Shown one piece after another: positions 47,723 to 56,257 of a DNA stretch of 64,000 nucleotides. This DNA is from Sterolibacterium sp. (GTDB lineage Bacteria; Pseudomonadota; Gammaproteobacteria; Burkholderiales; Rhodocyclaceae): positions 62,001 to 126,000 of the forward strand of contig JAQTOA010000008.1 in assembly GCA_028713555.1 (NCBI GenBank), in the 5' to 3' direction. The translations under genes were made by a program, and so were the position numbers. The notes below the pieces were generated by a model. That model saw only the letters and a list, made by a program, of their open reading frames with translations, was not told the origin of the DNA and did no database searches. Each line of letters opens with the position of its first letter. The first letter of the stretch is position 1.

Positions 47723-49771
47723 TCACATTGCGAAGGGTGCCGTACATTGACTAAAAGACGCTAGTTTTCCGAGAACTCTTTCAAACACTTCATTCCAGTC
47801 GTTACTGCGGGATTGGCGAAATAATGTTGCTGAAGGATACCAGGGGCTGTCGTTTCGATCCAATAGCCAGCGCCAGTCAGGATTGAATGGCAGCAGCAGC
47901 CATACGGGCTTGCCTAGTGCTCCAGCCAGATGGGCGACCGAGGTATCCACTGAAATTACCAAATCCATTAGATCAACCAGCGCGGCCGTGTCTGAAAAAT
48001 CGTGCAAGTCGGTGCCAAATTGGGCAATATCCTTCCGCTCGTCCAGGATCGGACTGTCGGTTGCGCGCACGTCCTTCTGAATGCATATAAATTGTGCATG
48101 GGCAGACAGCAGTTTGACAAAATTTGAAAGGGGTATCGAACGGTTGTGGTCGTTTCCGAACAACCTATTGCCCGACCAGGCCAATCCAATACGTGGGAGT
48201 GTCTTACGGCCCAGTTTTGCCTGCCATATATTGAGGTACTCTGGGTCACTGCGAAGGTAGCATTTTTCTGCAGGAATAGAGTCGAGCCTAGTGTTGAATG
48301 CCAATGGCAAACTCAGGAGAGGGCAATGATAATCGAAGTCCGGCAGTAGTTCGCCTCTTGCGATTATCTGGCTGACGCCCGCCAAATTTATCAGCATCGA
48401 TTTTAGTTCGGGTTGCACTTCCAGGATTACCGTTGCGCCTTGCGCTGCCAAGAGTTTGCTGTATCGGCAGAATTGAATCGTGTCCCCCAGGCCTTGCTCT
48501 GCATGCAACAGGATAGTCCTGCCACACAAGTCCTGTTTGCCAAGCCAGAGTGGTTGCGGGAAGTCGCGTTTGTCTTTCTTGTATCGCTCGGTTTGCCAGC
48601 GCCACTCCAATTTTTTCCAGCCCTCAGAAAAGTTTCCCATCTGGAGCAAACACATGCTTTCGTTATAGTGCGCAGTTGCATCCTCAGGTCTAAGATCAAG
48701 CGCTTGGCGATAGCTTTCGAGGGCTTCCTCATGCCGTTTCAGATCACGCAGTACATTCCCGCGGATATTGCGTGCATCGAATGAATCCTCTTCCTGATCA
48801 TCAATTGCGTGATCGAGGCTGTCCAGAGCCTCTTCGTATCGTCCCACGTAAGGAAGAGCAAAGCCTCGGTTGTTAAATGCTTCGAAATAGTTAGGAACGA
48901 GTTCAATTGCCCGGTCAAAGCATGCAATGGCCTCCTCATACCGCCCCATATGTAGCAACGACATTCCTCGGCTGTTATGAGCAACACCGTTGCCCGGTCG
49001 AAGCACAATTGCACGATCAAAACTAACCAAGGCTTCTTCATGTCGTTCCTGAGTGGGCAGTGCAATTCCACGATTGATGAATGCTTCAAAATAGTCCGGG
49101 GTAAGTTCTATTGCACGGTTAAAGCTGACTATTGCTTCTTCATGCCGCCCTAGGTTGAGCAGGGAAATTCCTCGGTTGTTGTGCGCAACACCATTGCTAT
49201 TGTTGAGCAGAATTGCTTGATCAAAGCTGGCGATTGCATCAATATGTTGCCCAAGTTTCTGAAGTGAAATTCCCCGGTTGTTGTGCGCAAACTCATTCTC
49301 TGGTTGGAATTCAATTGCTCGATCAAAGCTGGCTATTGCATTTTCGTGTTGCCCCAAGTTTTGAAGGGCGCTACCTTGATTGTTATAAGCTTCGGAATAG
49401 TCGGGCTTGAGTTCAATTGCTCGACCAAAGCTGGCTATTGCGTTCTCATAGCGTAACAGTTTGAGCAACGCTAGGCCGTAATTAAAATGAGCAGCCGGGT
49501 GATTTTTATTTATGGAAATGGCATCACTGAGAAAATCAACTGCGTTGTGCGTATGTCCGGTTTGTAAAGACAGGTGGCCGAGAAATAGCAGGGAGTCAAA
49601 ATGTGTAGGTTGCACGTGTAGAACCTCTCTATAGAGGGATTCTGCAAGATCCAGTTGCCCCTGCTGATGCATTGCCAAAGCGCACTGAAATTTTGCCGCT
49701 AACACTGGAGAGGGCCTTGACCTGATATTCTTTGGATGATTGCCGATTTGCCGAGCCTTGTTTTTTGCCAT
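47723..49771 (-). CDS. TPR-repeat protein with C-terminal glycosyltransferase-9-like domain
   Basis: The start is uncertain: ATG 49771 (MAKNKARQIGNHP) is used; an in-frame GTG at 49816 and ATG at 49801 are alternatives. The 682-residue product has about eleven TPR units (about 45-410; typical unit NNRGISLLNLGRHEEAIVSF). The C-terminal domain (about 420-675) has LHAEQGLGDTIQFCRY, RIGLAWSGN and a nucleotide-sugar site region, DLVISVDTSVAHLAGALGKP. TPR proteins with this domain are common in betaproteobacteria and are candidate protein O-glycosyltransferases. Location among large secreted surface proteins makes those plausible targets, as inference only. Confidence 0.85.
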   Translation of the reverse strand: MAKNKARQIGNHPKNIRSRPSPVLAAKFQCALAMHQQGQLDLAESLYREVLHVQPTHFDSLLFLGHLSLQTGHTHNAVDFLSDAISINKNHPAAHFNYGLALLKLLRYENAIASFGRAIELKPDYSEAYNNQGSALQNLGQHENAIASFDRAIEFQPENEFAHNNRGISLQKLGQHIDAIASFDQAILLNNSNGVAHNNRGISLLNLGRHEEAIVSFNRAIELTPDYFEAFINRGIALPTQERHEEALVSFDRAIVLRPGNGVAHNSRGMSLLHMGRYEEAIACFDRAIELVPNYFEAFNNRGFALPYVGRYEEALDSLDHAIDDQEEDSFDARNIRGNVLRDLKRHEEALESYRQALDLRPEDATAHYNESMCLLQMGNFSEGWKKLEWRWQTERYKKDKRDFPQPLWLGKQDLCGRTILLHAEQGLGDTIQFCRYSKLLAAQGATVILEVQPELKSMLINLAGVSQIIARGELLPDFDYHCPLLSLPLAFNTRLDSIPAEKCYLRSDPEYLNIWQAKLGRKTLPRIGLAWSGNRLFGNDHNRSIPLSNFVKLLSAHAQFICIQKDVRATDSPILDERKDIAQFGTDLHDFSDTAALVDLMDLVISVDTSVAHLAGALGKPVWLLLPFNPDWRWLLDRNDSPWYPSATLFRQSRSNDWNEVFERVLGKLASFSQCTAPFAM

Positions 49772-49950
49772 GTCGAGTTGTTGGTGACTATGTTGATACA
49801 TGCAACTAGCAACCACTGGGCAGCGAAGTCATAGGAGGCGACCGCCCGGTTGGAAAGATATAAAATGCCATCTTACTGTTTTATTTTGGTATCGTGTTTC
49901 TTTGTTCGGTGTGAGCTACCAATAAGGCTGATCGATGCTTGGGAGATAAC

Positions 49951-50253
49951 ATGAATCGGATTTGGCGGGAACTCATTGCAGCTTGTTTGGCTGGTCTTAT
50001 TTCGCTCATGCCAGCAGCTCACAGCCAGAGCATGAGCGGGATGGTTGCGCCAATCAATCAGGTGGAGGCAATTGAAGGTCATCTACAGCAGTTGCGTACT
50101 CAATCCAACCGGGAGACCGAGGAGAACCTCAAGAAAAACAGCCGAACTTTCGAATTACCTAAACCCATAACCAACACTTCAGAACAAATAAGAGCGGAAG
50201 GTAAGAGCGGGAAACCAAGGGCGCCAGCGGGTAATAGTAAGTACAAAAAATGA
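49951..50253 (+). CDS. Small exported protein preceding the caspase-like gene
   Basis: The ATG at 49951 follows GGGAGA closely. The 100-residue product has a signal peptide (ending PAAHSQ). The mature part is hydrophilic, helical and then Lys/Asn-rich (IEGHLQQLRTQSNRETEENL). No domain was recognised. Its stop overlaps an in-frame ATG of the next gene (ATGA at 50250), so it is coupled to the caspase-fold protease and may be its partner or inhibitor; that role is speculative. Confidence 0.65.
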   Translation: MNRIWRELIAACLAGLISLMPAAHSQSMSGMVAPINQVEAIEGHLQQLRTQSNRETEENLKKNSRTFELPKPITNTSEQIRAEGKSGKPRAPAGNSKYKK

Positions 50254-50276
50254 ATAAGCAAACAGGAGATAATGTA

Positions 50277-51476
50277 ATGGAAGACAATACCCGACTGCGG
50301 CTGTTATTCATACTTGCAGTTCTGCCGCTTGGTGTTACTCACGCGCAGATGATTCGGCCGCCAGCCTTTGCGGGGGGCGTGCCAGGCATGGCGCAAATGC
50401 AATCCGTCACCATGCAACGCCATCAGGTACGTACGCTGCTATATCGCGAGGCACTCGAAGAATTGCGTAAAAACCCCAAGGCAGCCGATGTGCCGGAATG
50501 TTTGCCTGGCGTCAAGGATAAGAGCGCCCTCTGCTTGCGCCGTCCTGAAGCTGCGCTACCCTCGGTACAACCAGTTTCAGCTGACTTGCCCGAGGCTGCT
50601 GTCAAGATACCAGCCGCTGGACCGGATATTACAGCCCAACCTGCGGTAGCGGGCAAAGCGCAGTTGACAACGCCTGCGCCTCAGGTAGTAGCGGCGGTTC
50701 AGGCAACACCGGCAGTGCCTGCCGCTGCAGCCCAACCCGCGGCGGCTGTCAAGACTGTTCCACCACCACAACGACGGCGCTTGGCAGTACTGGTGGGCAA
50801 TAACGGCTATACGACGCCGATTCCGTCTTTGGAAACGCCAATTGCCGACGTCGAAAAAATAGCCGAGGTACTTCGCACGCGTTTCGGTTTCGAGACGAGG
50901 GTATTGCACAACGCTACCAAGGCGCAGATCGTCCAGGCAGTCAACCTCGTGGCCGATGAAATCGGCCCGGAGGACAACGTGCTGCTGTTCTATGCGGGCC
51001 ACGGATATTTGATGGACGATACCCAAATGGGTTTTTGGATACCAGTCGATGCTTCAGTCAAGACTGCCGCCAACTGGATATCCAATACGGACATCTCCAA
51101 GTTGCTACAGGCAATTCGTGCCAGACAGTTGATCCTGGTTTCGGATAGCTGTTTTTCCGGTTCACTGACTCGCGAGCAGAAGATGAGCGCGGAGGGGATG
51201 CTCAAGTCGGATGAAATTCTGCGTCGTCGCTCAGTGTTGGTGTTGTCATCGGGCGGTGACGAACCTGTTTCTGATGAGGGCAAAGAAGGCCATTCGATAT
51301 TTGCCTGGAACCTGATTAAGACGCTGGATGCGTCTCAAGGCATTACACCGGGCTATAAGGTTTATAGCAATGTCTATGGCCAAGTAAAAAAGGATGCAGC
51401 TCAGGAACCGCAGTACGGCGCAGTCGTGTCAGCTGGACACATGAGTGGAGGTGAATATCTGTTTGAAGTGCAGTGA
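50277..51476 (+). CDS. Exported caspase-fold cysteine peptidase (orthocaspase-like)
   Basis: The ATG at 50277 has AGGAGAT 9 bases upstream; the ATG at 50250 lacks one. The 399-residue product has a signal peptide (ending GVTHA). A helical module (about 40-85: RHQVRTLLYREALEELRKNP) and a Pro/Ala-rich linker (about 90-165) precede a caspase (peptidase C14) domain from about 168. The catalytic dyad is intact: His242 in YAGHGY and Cys292 in SDSCFSG. Bacterial caspase-like enzymes usually cut after Arg or Lys. The helical module and the peptidase domain are both shared with the C-terminus of the exoprotein at 56258-61645. Export of such a protease is unusual. Confidence 0.9.
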   Translation: MEDNTRLRLLFILAVLPLGVTHAQMIRPPAFAGGVPGMAQMQSVTMQRHQVRTLLYREALEELRKNPKAADVPECLPGVKDKSALCLRRPEAALPSVQPVSADLPEAAVKIPAAGPDITAQPAVAGKAQLTTPAPQVVAAVQATPAVPAAAAQPAAAVKTVPPPQRRRLAVLVGNNGYTTPIPSLETPIADVEKIAEVLRTRFGFETRVLHNATKAQIVQAVNLVADEIGPEDNVLLFYAGHGYLMDDTQMGFWIPVDASVKTAANWISNTDISKLLQAIRARQLILVSDSCFSGSLTREQKMSAEGMLKSDEILRRRSVLVLSSGGDEPVSDEGKEGHSIFAWNLIKTLDASQGITPGYKVYSNVYGQVKKDAAQEPQYGAVVSAGHMSGGEYLFEVQ

Positions 51477-51557
51477 TCAGTTCCCTTTCGGCGGGTGTGT
51501 TCGGTGTTCTGGCCCAACCAGCACTTCGAGCTGAAAAGACAAGTATGATGTGGCTAA

Positions 51558-51580
51558 TCTGCTCGGCACTGTCGAGCAGA
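51558..51580. terminator. Small hairpin between convergent genes
   Basis: Perfect 8-bp arms (51558-51565 and 51573-51580) and a 7-base loop lie between the caspase-like gene and the leftward outer-membrane gene. No T-run is present, so termination is only suggested. Confidence 0.35.
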
Positions 51581-51601
51581 GGTGTCCAGCAAAAGTTAAT
51601 A

Positions 51602-52729
51602 TTAGAAATCGAATTTAATTCCCATGTCCAGGCCATAAGCATGGGCTTGGGCTAGCTTGATGGTGTCGGTTCGGAAACCGATGTGAAAAGCCCGATAAGC
51701 AAGGCCGATCCCTACCGTTCGAAAGCGGAAGTCGTAGTCCATCTGCGCGCTCATCCCGTAGGAATACTCCTTGCGCAATCCGATGGTGGGGAAATGGTTG
51801 CCCCGCAGCACGCTGTCGGCAAGCTCGACATTTACCGGCCGGACAGGGATGGAGAGCAACAGCGCTTGCTTGACAGGCAACCGCTCGTCAAAGTTTATGC
51901 GCCACTTTTTGCCTTCGGGAAAAGAGCCGTTGTAGACGCCTGAACCGCTGTAGGTGATTTGCGGAATGCTGGTCCAATGCATTCGGCTGATGGCATCCGC
52001 TACGGTCCACTCGATGAAAGCGCCGTCTTCGCGTTCGACATGCATGCCGAGATCAAAGCTGTAACCATTGCCGCCGGGGGCGCCAAAGCGATAGGCGGGG
52101 ACGAAAGTGTTGGTGATGTCGTCGAAACCGCTGGACGCCCAAACACGCATCGCGTTGCCGGAAAAACTTAAGGAATGCGCTGCGGTCGCCAGCGCATTGC
52201 CAGACCATTGTTCCTGGCGGAGCTTCTGTCCCTGCAGCAGACTGCCGTTGACCCCCAATGTGATCGCCCAGCCGCTATCCATGCTAAAGCGCTGTGCCTT
52301 GCCCAATTGCAAACCGCGGGCGGCGAAGCCGCCGAGCCGGTAATCGATGGGGGTGGTCGCTCCGACTTCATGGTCGAATAACAGACGGTTGGCGCGATAC
52401 AAATCCAGTGTTTCGCGCTGCGCAGATCCAAGCCATTCCTGCCGGTACAGTGCGCCGATGCGAAAGCCTTGCCATGCAAATCCCGATTCCACTCGCGCCG
52501 CGACCAAAGCCAGATTCCGTCCGTCACGCGGTGCATAGTCGTCCCTCAAGTCAGCGCGGACTTCGTGGATGGGCGCAAAATCGTTGGCAAGAAAGGCCGT
52601 GCCGGAAAGATAGATTCCGCGCTCTTCGGCAATCTGCGCCGGATTGGTCAACGCCAGGAGATTACCGGCCGAAACTGTGGATGCTGACAGCGCACAGATC
52701 AGCGCGCAGATCGTTCTACCGCACTGCAT
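51602..52729 (-). CDS. Predicted outer-membrane beta-barrel protein, unknown function
   Basis: The start is the ATG at 52729, with GAGG 6 bases upstream; a TTG at 52741 is also in frame. The 375-residue product has a signal peptide (ending STVSA). The mature protein consists of alternating amphipathic strands (LALVAARVESGFAWQGFRIG, FSMDSGWAITLGVNGSLL, FEWTVAD-like segments). It ends in GLDMGIKFDF, a C-terminal Phe typical of outer-membrane barrels. I do not recognise the family. A terminator for the upstream lipoprotein gene abuts its ribosome site. Confidence 0.72.
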   Translation of the reverse strand: MQCGRTICALICALSASTVSAGNLLALTNPAQIAEERGIYLSGTAFLANDFAPIHEVRADLRDDYAPRDGRNLALVAARVESGFAWQGFRIGALYRQEWLGSAQRETLDLYRANRLLFDHEVGATTPIDYRLGGFAARGLQLGKAQRFSMDSGWAITLGVNGSLLQGQKLRQEQWSGNALATAAHSLSFSGNAMRVWASSGFDDITNTFVPAYRFGAPGGNGYSFDLGMHVEREDGAFIEWTVADAISRMHWTSIPQITYSGSGVYNGSFPEGKKWRINFDERLPVKQALLLSIPVRPVNVELADSVLRGNHFPTIGLRKEYSYGMSAQMDYDFRFRTVGIGLAYRAFHIGFRTDTIKLAQAHAYGLDMGIKFDF

Positions 52730-52739
52730 AGCCGGCCTC

Positions 52740-52770
52740 AAAAAAGACTGGCAGCCGAATGCTGCCAGTC
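52740..52770 (-). terminator. Rho-independent terminator of the 503-residue lipoprotein gene
   Basis: On the minus strand, perfect 10-bp arms (52761-52770 and 52746-52755) with a 5-base loop run into six T residues (52745-52740). It lies about 20 bases past the stop of the lipoprotein gene and directly before the ribosome site of the next gene. Confidence 0.9.
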
Positions 52771-52792
52771 ATTGCGATTAACGGGAGCAGGT

Positions 52793-54304
52793 TCAGAGCA
52801 GCAGCAAATAGGTGCCGTCGACGAAATTGACCTGGTTGGAGTCCGGTGCTATCGAGCCGATCGGTGAACCCGAACTGTCATATACCTTGGCGCTGGTCGA
52901 GCCTGGACCTGCGGGCGAGGAGCCTACCTTGGTGACGACGATCTTGGTGCCGTCGGATGAAATGATGGTCAGCATGTCGGGCGTGCTGTTGTTGTCATAT
53001 TGCGTGCCGCTCGCCGTCAAGGAGTAGCTGCCGCCGAAGTTGTAGGTGAAGCTGATGCCCGTCTGTCCGCTGACGGAATTATCGACCGTCCCGGAAATAT
53101 CGGAGACCGCGCCGCCATTGAGCACTTTAGCAGATAAAGTACCCTTGGTCCTTCCGGCCAGGGTCGCAGAACCCGATGCGTTCATGACGATTGTGCCGTC
53201 GAGGAAGTCGGTCACGGTGCTGCCCGATACTGTCGAGATCTTGCCGGTAAAAGAATCCGAGGAAGCCGAATCGCCGTTGATCGAAAATTCGTTGGCACTG
53301 TTGCCCGTCGCGGAGAAAGTTCCGTCGTACTGGAACTTGCCGGTTTTGACCTGTGCGATCAGGGTCGCGGTCTCCGCACCGGTGGCGCTGGTCCAACTCA
53401 TTTTCGAGTTGGGAAGAATATTGACGCTGACGCTCTTCGAACTATCCGTCGCATTGGTGCTGATCATGCTGCCGGTGACCGTCACGGTGTCGGTGCCGTT
53501 GGCGGAAGCCAATGTCCAGTTCAGGTTGGCCGTGGTGTCGGTTGCTCCTAGTATCGCGGGAATCAGTTTGCCATTGACCAGGGTAGTGCTGGTCCAACCG
53601 GAGCTGTCGCGGCCGGCGTCGAACGATCCCGTATAGTTTGGATTTTGCGTCACTGCGCAATTTGCGTTGAAGAAATTGGTACAGCTGGCGGACGCGAAGG
53701 TGAAGGAAGAGTTCTCATAATTGTAGGTAGCGCTGGCACTGGCGTTGGTAGACACTTTGACAAAGACTTGCGTGACAGGATCGCTAAAATAGGAGCAGAA
53801 GGCCGTCCCGGCGCTTGGGACGGTTCTGGCCGGAGTCGCGCTGGGCAGCCCTGGCCCCGGCGACGAAATGTAGAGACAGGTCTTAGGTCGAGCTGAGTCA
53901 TGGGGAGGGCCCCAAATACGGACATAACCAGATCCCACTATAGGGTCCGAAAACGTTGCAGTGAGCTTTCCGTTCTTACTTACGACATCGGAAACCATCT
54001 CGGTGGCCTGCGTCAGAGATGAAAGAAGCTGCTCAAAATGGAAGGCGCCGTTCTTATTTAGATTATTAAGATCATCCGACATCGCCTTGGCTTCGGTCTG
54101 TAGAAAGCCCGTATCGGATTTGTTGCCCAGGCTAATCACGTTGGAGCGGAGGGCATTGAAAAGCTTTTTTGCGGCATCCAAGCCGCCCAAGACCGAACCC
54201 GTGGCCGGGCCTCCTGAACCCCCGCCGCATCCTGACAGAGCAATACTCGTTGCCAGAATGAGAATGAGTCCAAACCGCTTGGATATCGAATTAAACATGC
54301 TCAT
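52793..54304 (-). CDS. Large exported lipoprotein, Ser/Thr/Gly-rich, unknown function
   Basis: GGAG precedes the ATG at 54304 by about 6 bases. The 503-residue product has a lipoprotein signal (lipobox LSGC followed by a Gly run). A helical part (about 35-100) is followed by a long stretch of short beta strands rich in Ser, Thr, Asn and Gly (about 100-503). Repeating themes such as GKLTATFSDP, GTLSAKVLNGG and GSYSLTASGTQYD suggest a beta-sandwich or clam-like surface lipoprotein. No named domain was recognised. It is divergent from the two-partner secretion operon. Confidence 0.72.
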   Translation of the reverse strand: MSMFNSISKRFGLILILATSIALSGCGGGSGGPATGSVLGGLDAAKKLFNALRSNVISLGNKSDTGFLQTEAKAMSDDLNNLNKNGAFHFEQLLSSLTQATEMVSDVVSKNGKLTATFSDPIVGSGYVRIWGPPHDSARPKTCLYISSPGPGLPSATPARTVPSAGTAFCSYFSDPVTQVFVKVSTNASASATYNYENSSFTFASASCTNFFNANCAVTQNPNYTGSFDAGRDSSGWTSTTLVNGKLIPAILGATDTTANLNWTLASANGTDTVTVTGSMISTNATDSSKSVSVNILPNSKMSWTSATGAETATLIAQVKTGKFQYDGTFSATGNSANEFSINGDSASSDSFTGKISTVSGSTVTDFLDGTIVMNASGSATLAGRTKGTLSAKVLNGGAVSDISGTVDNSVSGQTGISFTYNFGGSYSLTASGTQYDNNSTPDMLTIISSDGTKIVVTKVGSSPAGPGSTSAKVYDSSGSPIGSIAPDSNQVNFVDGTYLLLL

Positions 54305-54655
54305 GTCTCCGTTGAACGTTGTTGACGAAAGTACGTCCCATGCACGGCTTAGGTACCACAGAGGGATACCCTTTTTCTTACATACTGATCAATAAACAGA
54401 CTGAAGAGATTTTAGGGAATGCTACTACAAAACCACGTTATGCCTATACTTACTCCAATAAATATTATATTCTTGCCGAATCGTTGGCCAATTGGTTAAA
54501 ACCAGAAGCTGGGCGTTGCCCGTTACTGTTACTCGTTGCTCACTGGTTACCATTTGCCCATTTGCCAAGGAATAAGAATTAAGCACCACAGTACCAGCAG
54601 CCCCAGACTTTCAAGAACAGAAGTATTTTGCAGCAGCAAAATTGGGAGAGTGAGC
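54305..54655. other. Divergent AT-rich intergenic region
   Basis: About 350 bases separate the leftward lipoprotein gene from the rightward TpsB gene. The stretch 54410-54500 is clearly more AT-rich than its surroundings and probably carries the promoters for both directions. I could not fix a -35/-10 pair. Confidence 0.5.
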
Positions 54656-56230
54656 ATGAGAGGTTTGAATAAGGCCAGCGCTCTGCCGGCCGTTGCATTG
54701 ATGCTTGCCCAAGTGGTGTGGGCGCAAGCGCCAGGGTTCGTCGTCAGCGGCTTCAAAATCGAAGGCAATACATTGCTCAGCGAACCCGCTGTGCAGGCCG
54801 CGCTGTCAGGGTTTGTCGGTGATGCGCGCAACATGGACGACATCAAGCGCGCTGCCGCTGCCTTGAAGGATGCCTACGCCGCCCAAGGCTATCCCATCGT
54901 GCAGGTATTCGCTCCTGAACAGACGCTGGCATCGGGCACGGTGAGCTTGCGCGTCATTGAGGGCAAGATCGCCAAAGTCAGCGTGGCCGGCAACAAAGAA
55001 TACGATCAGGCCAACATCCGCAGCAGCCTGCCGGGACTGAAAGAGGGCAGCGCACCCAACTCGGCTCACATCGTTTCCGAAGTCGTTCTCGCCAACGAAA
55101 ACCCGGCCAAGCAGGTTGCCGTGAATTTCTCTGCGGGTGCGACGCCAGGAGATATCGATGCCCGCATCGACGTGGTTGAAGACCGCATCGAGAAATACAG
55201 TGTTACGGCGGACAACGCCGGCTCGCGCGCGACCGGACTGGAACGCTTCGGCTTGAGCTACCAGAACGCCAACCTGATGAATCTCGACCATCAGTTGACC
55301 CTGCAATACATGACCACCTTCCAGAATCCCGACAAAGTCGCCAATCTGACTGGCGGCTACCGGATCCCCTTCTACGGCGCGGGACTGTCGCTTGACCTGA
55401 TTGCCGCCTATTCGGACAGCAAAAGCAACGCCACCTCCGCCGCTGGCCCTCTCTCCTTTTCGGGCAAAGGCACCTACCTCGGCGTCAGGCTGAATCAGGC
55501 CTTGGCGAGCCAAGGCGAATACCGCCACAAGCTGGTTTATGGGCTTGACTACAAGGACTTCGACAACGATTGCAGTCTGTCGGGTATCGCCCTGACCAGC
55601 TGTGGCACCATCACTGACATTCCCCTGAGCTTGAGCTACATCGGCCAGGTTTCCACAGCGGGCTACCAGGCAGGCGGCAGCATCGGTTACTACCACAATA
55701 TCCCCGGTGGTCGTCATGGCGACCAAGTCAGCTATGGTACGCATGACCGTAACTGGGATGTTTGGCGCGTGAGCGGCTTCTTTGGTCTGCCACTCGACAA
55801 CTGGCAATTGCGTGCCACACTGAATCTACAGGAAAGCTCACAGACCCTGATTCCGAGCGAGCAGTTTGGTCTGGGCGGCGCAGCCTCGGTGCGCGGCTAC
55901 GACGAACGAACGTTGGCGGGAGACTATGGTGTTGCCGGCAACCTGGAACTGTACACCCCTGAAATCGGCAAGATGGCGGGATTGTCCGACTACTACAAGC
56001 TGCGCGCACTGTTGTTCCACGATGCTGGCTATGTGCGCAACATCGATCCAGCATTGGCCAGGCAATATCGCCTCGCCAGCTTTGGGCTGGGTTTGCGCGC
56101 CACCGCTGGCAAGGATCTGAGCTTCAAGCTCGATCTTGGCTTCGCGAACACCGCGACGCCCGTGGGTGCCGCCGGCCCCCGTGAAAAAAACCAGAGCTTC
56201 GGCCATTTCGCCGTGGCTTACTCGTTCTAA
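54656..56230 (+). CDS. Two-partner secretion outer-membrane transporter (TpsB; ShlB/FhaC/HecB family)
   Basis: The ATG at 54656 is preceded by GGGAGAG; the frame is open further upstream but with no ribosome site. The 524-residue protein has a signal peptide (ending VVWAQ). Two POTRA domains follow (about 26-180: VSGFKIEGNTLLSEPAVQAA, VSLRVIEGKIAKVSVAGN). A 16-strand barrel contains the family motif VRGYDE (near residue 412). It ends in FGHFAVAYSF, the barrel-closing strand. By family knowledge it exports the adjacent TpsA protein across the outer membrane. TpsA starts 27 bases downstream. Confidence 0.95.
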   Translation: MRGLNKASALPAVALMLAQVVWAQAPGFVVSGFKIEGNTLLSEPAVQAALSGFVGDARNMDDIKRAAAALKDAYAAQGYPIVQVFAPEQTLASGTVSLRVIEGKIAKVSVAGNKEYDQANIRSSLPGLKEGSAPNSAHIVSEVVLANENPAKQVAVNFSAGATPGDIDARIDVVEDRIEKYSVTADNAGSRATGLERFGLSYQNANLMNLDHQLTLQYMTTFQNPDKVANLTGGYRIPFYGAGLSLDLIAAYSDSKSNATSAAGPLSFSGKGTYLGVRLNQALASQGEYRHKLVYGLDYKDFDNDCSLSGIALTSCGTITDIPLSLSYIGQVSTAGYQAGGSIGYYHNIPGGRHGDQVSYGTHDRNWDVWRVSGFFGLPLDNWQLRATLNLQESSQTLIPSEQFGLGGAASVRGYDERTLAGDYGVAGNLELYTPEIGKMAGLSDYYKLRALLFHDAGYVRNIDPALARQYRLASFGLGLRATAGKDLSFKLDLGFANTATPVGAAGPREKNQSFGHFAVAYSF

Positions 56231-56257
56231 GCGCCTGACCTTCCCGGAGACAGCGTC

